From: VXNE01 sp965217825 | GTDB taxonomy: Bacteria > Pseudomonadota > Gammaproteobacteria > Pseudomonadales > Azotimanducaceae | Length of the DNA stretch: 64,000 nt | NCBI GenBank assembly: GCA_965217825.1 | Contig: OZ244571.1 | Location: forward strand, 2,108,001-2,172,000 | Direction: 5' to 3' | Shown here: in pieces, positions 58,692 through 64,000 of the stretch | How positions within the stretch are numbered: position 1 is the first letter of the stretch | Layout: each line of letters starts with the position of its first letter | Translations under genes and position numbers: made by a program | Notes under the pieces: generated by a model | Seen by the model: the letters and a program-made list of their open reading frames with translations, nothing else | Databases searched by the model: none | Told to the model about the DNA's origin: nothing

Positions 58692-59396
58692 TCACCCCCG
58701 CGAATTTCGTAGCTGCGCCTCCAACTCGGCAATACGGACCTCGGCCGCTTTCCGCGCAGCTTCTGCCTTCGCGGCGCGATCCTCGGCGGCTTTCCGCGTC
58801 GCTCTTTCCTCCGAGTAGGACAATAGGTCATGCCCCTTGTCTGGATCGTACAGCCGCAGTTCTTCGCCCCGGACCACGAGGTGAAGCCCGACCGCCTCGC
58901 TGGAGAGGCTCGGCTGGCCGTGCGGCAGCCGCGCCGTCGGCAAGCGTTCGTAGTGTCCCTGGCGCAGAACGAAACCCTGTAGCCTCGGTCGCAGGTAGTC
59001 CCCTGTCGGATCGAACAGGAAGTATTCGCCGACGCCGAGAGACGCGTAGATACGCTTCTTGCGACCCTGATCTTCGCGCCGCGTGCTGCGGGACGTGATT
59101 TCCAGCACGAAGTCCGGACCCTTCGGCTCGTTCCACAACAGGTAGGAGTCGCGCACGCGCTTCGGCGCTCCGACGACGACGAAAACGTCCGGCGCGACGA
59201 CAGCGCGCGGATTGCTCTCTTCGTAATAGAGGAACATGTTCGCGCCGACGTACACGTCCCCGCGCTTCTCGAAGTGCTCACGCAGGGCCAATGCCGCGTA
59301 GGTCAGGGGCAGAAACTGTGCTTCGCTCTCGGTCATCGGCTTGCCGTCCGAAGAGGGGTAGTCGATGACGCGCGGCGAAAGCCCGAATTCGCTCAT
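58692..59396 (-). CDS. Uma2 family endonuclease, copy C
   Basis: 234 aa. The catalytic region is nearly identical to copy D. The C-terminal coil is intermediate: AEDRAAKAEAARKAAEVRIA. An ~878-bp unit (gene plus upstream flank) is repeated in tandem between C and D. Upstream flank: GTTGAACCGAGGTTGGTCGC. Confidence 0.88.
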   Translation of the reverse strand: MSEFGLSPRVIDYPSSDGKPMTESEAQFLPLTYAALALREHFEKRGDVYVGANMFLYYEESNPRAVVAPDVFVVVGAPKRVRDSYLLWNEPKGPDFVLEITSRSTRREDQGRKKRIYASLGVGEYFLFDPTGDYLRPRLQGFVLRQGHYERLPTARLPHGQPSLSSEAVGLHLVVRGEELRLYDPDKGHDLLSYSEERATRKAAEDRAAKAEAARKAAEVRIAELEAQLRNSRG

Positions 59397-59569
59397 CGGC
59401 GGGTTCTCCCAGTGCCGTTGAACCGAGGTTGGTCGCAAGGACCGTAGCACAGCCGCCTTGACACCCTCAAGACATCCGGTCCGCCGCGCCCGCCCTGCGC
59501 CGTGGTGCTCCGCGTGGTCGTTGGCCCGTTCGGTTCGTCGATGGAACCAGACTGTCGATTGACGCTGGG

Positions 59570-60316
59570 TCACCCCCGCGAATTTCGTAGCTGCGCCTCC
59601 AACTCGGCAATACGGACCTCGGCCGCTTTCCGCGCGGTTTCCTCCCGCGCGGTTCGGGCCTCGGCGGCTCTTCGCGCAGCTTCTGCCTTCGCGGCGCGAT
59701 CCTCGGCGGCTTTCCGCGTCGCTCTTTCCTCCGAGTAGGACAATAGGTCATGCCCCTTGTCTGGATCGTACAGCCGCAGTTCTTCGCCCCGGACCACGAG
59801 GTGAAGCCCGACCGCCTCGCTGGAGAGGCTCGGCTCGCCGTGCGGCAGCCGCGCCGTCGGCAAGCGTTCGTAGTGTCCCTGGCGCAGAACGAAACCCTGT
59901 AGCCTCGGTCGCAGGTAGTCCCCTGTGGGATCGAACAGGAAGTATTCGCCGACGCCGAGAGACGCGTAGATGCGCTTTTTTCGGCCCTGGTCTTCGCGCC
60001 GCGTGCTGCGGGACGTGATTTCCAGGACGAAGTCCGGTCCCTTCGGCTCGTTCCACAACAGGTAGGAGTCGCGCACGCGCTTCGGCGCTCCGACGACGAC
60101 GAAAACGTCCGGCGCGACCACAGCGCGCGGATTGCTCTTTTCGTAGTAGAGGAACATGTTCGCGCCAACGTACACGTCGTCGCGTTGTCCGAAGTGATCG
60201 CGCAGCGCCAACGCCGCGTAGGTCAGGGGCAGAAACTGTGCTTCGCTCTCGGTCATCGGCTTGCCGTCCGAAGAGAGGTAGTCGATGACGCGCGGCGAAA
60301 GCCCGAATTCGCTCAT
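59570..60316 (-). CDS. Uma2 family endonuclease, copy D
   Basis: 248 aa, the longest copy, with C-terminal coil AEDRAAKAEAARRAAEARTA, then REETARKAAEVRIAELEAQ. Same core residues (Asp in APDVFVV, Glu in VLEITS, Lys in GRKKRIY). It shares a ~110-bp upstream flank (CGCTCTGCGCGGTTGTTGGC) with copy A but not with C. Confidence 0.88.
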   Translation of the reverse strand: MSEFGLSPRVIDYLSSDGKPMTESEAQFLPLTYAALALRDHFGQRDDVYVGANMFLYYEKSNPRAVVAPDVFVVVGAPKRVRDSYLLWNEPKGPDFVLEITSRSTRREDQGRKKRIYASLGVGEYFLFDPTGDYLRPRLQGFVLRQGHYERLPTARLPHGEPSLSSEAVGLHLVVRGEELRLYDPDKGHDLLSYSEERATRKAAEDRAAKAEAARRAAEARTAREETARKAAEVRIAELEAQLRNSRG

Positions 60317-60470
60317 CGGCGGGTTCTCCCAGTGCCGTTGAACCGAGGTTGGTCGCAAGGACCGTAGCACAGCCGCCTTGACACCCTCAAGACATCCGGT
60401 TCGCCGCGCCGCCCGACACGAGGCGCTCTGCGCGGTTGTTGGCCGTTCGGTTCGTCGACTGTCGATTGTC

Positions 60471-60510
60471 CGCGACCTCGGGACAGCCAACGCGACCTCG
60501 GGACAGCCAA
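60471..60510 (+). repeat. Perfect 20-bp tandem duplication containing GGGACAGCCAA
   Basis: CGCGACCTCGGGACAGCCAA twice in succession. The single-copy form is present at 56170-56190. Confidence 0.9.
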
Positions 60511-60556
60511 CAATCCGCGATCTCTCAAACTGCTGTAGGTCATTGCCCCGACGTTC

Positions 60557-60650
60557 GATCAGCCCTCCCGGTGGCCGCCGGAGCGGCTATGGGCCATGTA
60601 CCGCCCCTACCGCCTGGTTGTTTTCCTCATCCCCCGAGACTTCCGCGTGG
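60557..60650 (+). pseudogene. Copy of the phosphopantetheinyl transferase 3' end
   Basis: GATCAGCCCTCCCGGTGGCC, GCTATGGGCC(A)TGTACCGC, TTTTCCTCATCCCCCGAGAC align with the last about 95 bp of the gene ending at 54632 (VAAGCGYWAVYRAHWLVVFL), with small indels. It marks the far border of the inserted Uma2/HigBA block. The rest of 60317-60680 has no gene. Confidence 0.88.
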
Positions 60651-60680
60651 CGGATCTACGGTGCGGCACACCTGGTCGGT

Positions 60681-60971
60681 TCAGGGCGATGATCCGCCGG
60701 CAAGTTCGCGCTCGATAACCTCTCCCTGGGTCGCTTCCACGACAGAGATGTCGAACTGGCTCTGGAGGTTCATCCAGAACTGGGCGCTTGTGCCGAGGTG
60801 GCGGCCGAGGCGGCCCGCGGTCTCGGCGGTGATGGCGCGGTCGCCGCGCAGGATTGCCGTGATCCGGTTGGCGGGCACGCGGATGGCGAGCGCGAGTTGG
60901 TTGGCGCTCATGCCGCGCTCCGCGAGTTCCGCGCGCAGGTTATGGCCGGGATGGGTTCTGATGCGCGTCAT
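60681..60971 (-). CDS. higA: HigA family antitoxin
   Basis: 96 aa: THPGHNLRAELAERGMSANQ, LALAIRVPANRITAILRGDR and LGRHLGTSAQFWMNLQSQFD, the HigA/VapI XRE signature. ATG 60971. It follows a broken toxin gene on the same strand, so it is an orphan antitoxin or a residual repressor. Confidence 0.92.
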   Translation of the reverse strand: MTRIRTHPGHNLRAELAERGMSANQLALAIRVPANRITAILRGDRAITAETAGRLGRHLGTSAQFWMNLQSQFDISVVEATQGEVIERELAGGSSP

Positions 60972-60987
60972 GGCGGTCTCCGGTTGG

Positions 60988-61245
60988 TCAGCCTGTGTGG
61001 TAGTCCTCGACCGCGACATCGTACGCGGCCCCGTCCCGAAATCGGAACGTGATGCGCCAGCGCGCGTTCACGGTCATCGCGCATTGTCCCCCCGGCTCGC
61101 TCCCTTGAGCGGATGGAGCCGCGCCGCCTGGAGGGCGCGTAGTGGCGTGAGGGCCGCAGCCGCGTCGAGTGCGTCGAGCAGGATGAGCGCTCGGTCGTAA
61201 TCGAGCCCGCGGACGTGATTCGCGAGAGATGCGGGCAGGCCGAAT
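60988..61245 (-). pseudogene. HigB toxin, frameshifted and 5'-truncated
   Basis: GLDYDRALILLDALDAAAAL, RLHPLKGASRGDNA in one frame continues as MTVNARWRITFRFRDGAAYD, VAVEDYHTG in another after a one-base shift near 61075. Together this is the RelE-fold HigB pattern (HPLKG...NxxWRITFR...VxxEDYH). The N-terminal third is missing. It is 16 bp upstream of higA. Confidence 0.85.
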
Positions 61246-61306
61246 CTTGTTCAGTTCATGAAGTGCGGATGCGCGAAGCCAGGCGTTTGGCTCGCACCAA
61301 CCGACG

Positions 61307-63010
61307 CTAACCCGCCGATCGCTCGGCGCCAAGCTGCTTGATCGCCTCTTCCCGCAGGCGGCGCTTGAAAATCTTCTCCGACGCGATTCTGGGCAGGCGC
61401 TCGTCGCGCAGCCAGATGTGTTCGGGGATCTTGAATTGCGCCAGGTGTTCGCCCGCGTAGCGCTTCAGCGCGTCCACGTCGAGCCCGGCGCCGGGGCGCG
61501 GCATGACGACCGCGGCGACGGCCTCGCCGAGACGCGTGTCGGGAACGCCGAAGACGGCGCATTCGCCCACGTCGGGATGTTGATACAGGACCACCTCGAC
61601 TTCCTGGCAGCCGATGTTTTCGCCGCCTCTGAGGATCATGTCCTTCGCGCGGTCCGTGATGAAGACGAAGTCGTCCTCGTCCATGTGCCCGATGTCGCCG
61701 GTGTGCACCCAACCGTCGAACAGCGTCTGCGTTGTCGCCTCCGACTGGTTCCAGTAGCATTTGAAGTTCATCACGCCCCAGATGCACAACTCGCCGGTTT
61801 CGCCCTGCGGGACCTCGTCGCCGTTCTCGTCGATGACCTTGACCTTGACCAGGGGCGGCGCGGCTCGGCCGCAGCTCCTCGGACGTTCGCGCAAGGCCGG
61901 GCCGCCGATCGTGGTTGCGAGCCCTTGGGTTTCCGTCATGCCCCAGCCGGTGCCGGCGGCCCCGGCGCCGACCTTCTCGTTGATGCGCCTCGACTGTTCA
62001 GGGGCCATGGGCGCGCCGCCGCCGCCGGCGCTCCTCAGGCTCGACAGGTCGAACTTGGCGTAGTTCGGCGATTGCACGAGTTCCCACGCCATGATGGGGA
62101 CGCCATTGAAGCTCGTGATGCGTTCGGCCTCGATGATGGGGAGCGCTTGCTCGGGATCCCACCTGTACATGGCGACCACCTTGCGCCCGAAACGGAACGA
62201 CTGCAGGAGCTGGACCACGAGGCCGCTGACGTGAAACAGGGGAACCGACAGGATGATCGCCGGGCGATACTGCGGTTCCGCCTGTTGTGCGGCGAGTTCC
62301 GGCCACAGGTGCCGGGCGACGGCGCCGCCGGCTTCCCAGCCGAGCAGCGCCTGGATGATGGATCGGTGAATGGACAGCACGCCCTTCGGGTGCGCCGTGG
62401 AGCCCGAGGTATAGAGGATCATCGCGTCGTCGTCGCCGTCGAGTTCCACTCCGGGCATCGTGCGCGAGGCACCCGCGATGAACGTTTCCCAGGTGCGCCA
62501 CCCCTCTCCCTGGCATCGGACGGTGACGAGGTCGATGCCGAGCCGTTCGGCGTGACCGCCGATCCGTTCGAGCCGCTCGCGGTCGACGAACAGCACGGAC
62601 AGGCCGCTGTCTTCCACGCCGTAGATCATCTCTTCGGTGGACCACCAGGCATTCATCGCGACGGCGATCGCGCCGATAGACGTGATGCCCATGTAGGCGA
62701 ACGCCCATTCCGGATAGTTGCGCAGCGCGATGCCCACGCGGTCGCCGGGCCGGATCCCCTCCGCCAGCAATCGGTTGGCGCACTTGGCCGCGAGGCCCCA
62801 CGACTCGTGGAAGCTGTAGCGTTCCTGCTGGTAGACGAGCAAGTCCCTGTCTGCGTATGCAAGGCCTTCGGCATACAGGCCGCGCAGGTGTTCCGGCGCG
62901 TTGACGAACGCCGTGAAGTCGACGCCGTTGACGCGCCGCACGGTGGTCTCGAATGGTTCGCCGGGCGCTGTCGCCGCGCTTACCGCCGCGCGAAAAGCTG
63001 CGCTATCCAT
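61307..63010 (-). CDS. Acyl-CoA synthetase (class I adenylate-forming enzyme)
   Basis: 567 aa ANL enzyme: P-loop MILYTSGSTAHPKGVLSIH, then GTGWGMTETQGLA (A5), FDGWVHTGDIGHMDEDDFVF (A7), and the C-terminal RAKDMILRGGENIGCQEVE with RIASEKIFKRRL (catalytic Lys). Long/medium-chain or aromatic acyl-CoA ligase; the substrate is not readable. It is divergent from the sulfotransferase-like gene, with a ~90-bp intergenic promoter region. Confidence 0.92.
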   Translation of the reverse strand: MDSAAFRAAVSAATAPGEPFETTVRRVNGVDFTAFVNAPEHLRGLYAEGLAYADRDLLVYQQERYSFHESWGLAAKCANRLLAEGIRPGDRVGIALRNYPEWAFAYMGITSIGAIAVAMNAWWSTEEMIYGVEDSGLSVLFVDRERLERIGGHAERLGIDLVTVRCQGEGWRTWETFIAGASRTMPGVELDGDDDAMILYTSGSTAHPKGVLSIHRSIIQALLGWEAGGAVARHLWPELAAQQAEPQYRPAIILSVPLFHVSGLVVQLLQSFRFGRKVVAMYRWDPEQALPIIEAERITSFNGVPIMAWELVQSPNYAKFDLSSLRSAGGGGAPMAPEQSRRINEKVGAGAAGTGWGMTETQGLATTIGGPALRERPRSCGRAAPPLVKVKVIDENGDEVPQGETGELCIWGVMNFKCYWNQSEATTQTLFDGWVHTGDIGHMDEDDFVFITDRAKDMILRGGENIGCQEVEVVLYQHPDVGECAVFGVPDTRLGEAVAAVVMPRPGAGLDVDALKRYAGEHLAQFKIPEHIWLRDERLPRIASEKIFKRRLREEAIKQLGAERSAG

Positions 63011-63096
63011 ACAGTGTCATCCGCCCGATCCTTGCGCGGTTGCGTACACGCGGCCCGAGCGGGCGCGAAACGACAAATTTTGGCAGAGAAGGCGCG

Positions 63097-63681
63097 ATGC
63101 TACAATTTTGGCTCTCGGTTCGGGCTAGGGTTTTGCAGTCAAAGGTCTTTTGCGTCGGCTTCCACAAGACCGGAACAAAGTCCCTCGCCCGGGCGCTGGA
63201 GATCCTCGGGTACCGCGTGACGGGGCCGAACGGCGCCCGCGACCCGCAGATAGCCGAGCGCGCCTTGCCCATGGCCCTCGACATCGCATCGCGGTTCGAC
63301 GCGTTCAACGACAATCCCTGGTCTGTCCTGTTCCGGGAGATGGACGCGGCCTTTCCGGGCAGCCGGTTCATCCTGACGCGGCGCTCCCCGGATAACTGGA
63401 TCGCCAGCGTGGTCCGCTACTTCGGCGACGCGCGCACGCCCATGCGCGAGTGGATCTATGGGCCGGGGAGGGGAGCGCCGCGCGCCAACGAGCGCGCCTA
63501 TCTCGACCGCTATCGTCGCCACAACGCGGATGTCATCGCATATTTCTCCGGCAGGGAGTGTCTTCTCACCATGGACATCACCGCCGGCGACGGCTGGGAG
63601 ACGCTATGCGACTTCCTCGAGCTGCCCGTTCCGGATCGGCCCTTCCCGCACGTCAATCCCGGCGTTCAGACAGGAAGGTAG
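63097..63681 (+). CDS. Sulfotransferase family protein
   Basis: 194 aa. The PAPS 5'-phosphosulfate loop is visible as FCVGFHKTGTKSLARALEIL (residues 18-37), followed by FDAFNDNPWSVLFREMD and FILTRRSPDNWIASVVRYFG (3'-phosphate loop, Arg/Ser). It resembles the P-loop sulfotransferase family 17 type. It may act on a surface polysaccharide or lipid, given the next gene. Confidence 0.82.
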   Translation: MLQFWLSVRARVLQSKVFCVGFHKTGTKSLARALEILGYRVTGPNGARDPQIAERALPMALDIASRFDAFNDNPWSVLFREMDAAFPGSRFILTRRSPDNWIASVVRYFGDARTPMREWIYGPGRGAPRANERAYLDRYRRHNADVIAYFSGRECLLTMDITAGDGWETLCDFLELPVPDRPFPHVNPGVQTGR

Positions 63682-63704
63682 GTCGGACAGGTAACGTCCG
63701 CGTA

Positions 63705-64000
63705 GATGTCGATGAACTCCATGAATCTTGCCCGCTTGCCGCCATCCCGCTCCAGCGTGCAATTTGCCGTGCGTAGCGACTCTCCGGGCGGGGGTGCGCT
63801 AAAGCTCCGCCATTACTTCGAACACGTGCTGGCCAGTGAGCTGGCCGAACATTCGTTCGTATACATGCCGGAAGACACGAAATGGGGTGATAGCAATCCG
63901 TGGTCTCGGTACCGAGCTCGGGTGAGCCACTCGATCAATTGGGCAAGCGTGGCGATTGCGGTTATCTCTGGTTGGGGATGGGACCGTTTCATACCAAAGC
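63705..64000 (+). CDS. Glycosyltransferase-like protein, 3'-truncated by window edge
   Basis: 98 complete codons from ATG 63705: SDSPGGGALKLRHYFEHVLA, then HSFVYMPEDTKWGDSNPWSR and NWASVAIAVISGWGWDRF. The Gly-rich start and (LKLRHYFEHV) segment resemble GT-B glycosyltransferase N-terminal domains in polysaccharide loci. The rest lies outside the window, so the call is tentative. Confidence 0.5.

Noticed and set aside
1..64000. tRNA, rRNA or riboswitch genes
   Set aside because: I scanned by eye for T-arm GTTCGA(A/G)TC with cloverleaf partners and for rRNA words and saw none that could be supported; a covariance-model search would be decisive.

Overview
The window is a GC-rich chromosome segment of an uncultured-type gammaproteobacterium. 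The evidence is the opening gene order (rodZ tail, hisS, yfgM-like, bamB, der), a complete type II secretion (T2SS) gene set, xseA and a Bam-complex lipoprotein. No rRNA, tRNA, CRISPR array, phage structural gene or integrase was recognised.

Layout. (1) 1-5070: housekeeping operon rodZ'-hisS-yfgM-bamB-der. Der carries a repeat-encoded linker expansion. (2) 5.1-16.2 kb: M23 peptidase and xseA (minus strand), an IS3-type insertion, a Y1/RAYT-type transposase, acetoacetyl-CoA synthetase, an alpha/beta hydrolase and a CinA-like/nucleotidyltransferase fusion. These are separated by intergenic stretches full of a short dispersed repeat, GGACA(C/G)CCA(T/C). (3) 16.2-28.1 kb: T2SS genes gspE-F-G-H, then an inserted block (Rpn-like nuclease genes, a gspK 5' fragment, a repeat array, a Uma2-like gene), then gspI-J-K-L-M. 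GspE has a ClpA-type N-terminal domain fused to it. GspK has a leader built from the short repeats. (4) 28.1-44.7 kb: a patchwork of small accessory genes. They include GMGYQ-motif proteins, a Cas2-like SinR protein, a beta-flower protein, PD-(D/E)XK nucleases, DUF4258/DUF2283 and DUF5615/DUF433 pairs, and three Rpn copies. They sit among repeated copies of the gspM 3' end, MATE transporter fragments, gspC 5' fragments and a shared promoter/palindrome element. (5) 44.7-47.6 kb: gspC and gspD, now about 16.5 kb from the rest of the T2SS genes. (6) 47.8-53.8 kb: a secreted protein and its decayed paralogue, interleaved with three paralogous membrane-anchored coiled-coil proteins that vary in heptad number behind near-identical promoters. 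(7) 54.0-61.2 kb: a phosphopantetheinyl transferase, four Uma2 endonuclease copies and HigBA-type modules, flanked by a copy of the transferase 3' end. (8) 61.3-64 kb: acyl-CoA ligase, a sulfotransferase-like gene and a partial glycosyltransferase-like gene.

The simplest reading is that an ancestral order gspEFGHIJKLM - MATE(minus) - rpn - gspCD has been opened repeatedly by cassette-like insertions. Most borders carry duplicated 3' or 5' ends of neighbouring genes. The short GGACA(C/G)CCA repeats have spread through intergenic DNA and into the reading frames of der, gspK and at least one small gene. The T2SS genes themselves look functional, with reservations about the gspI start.
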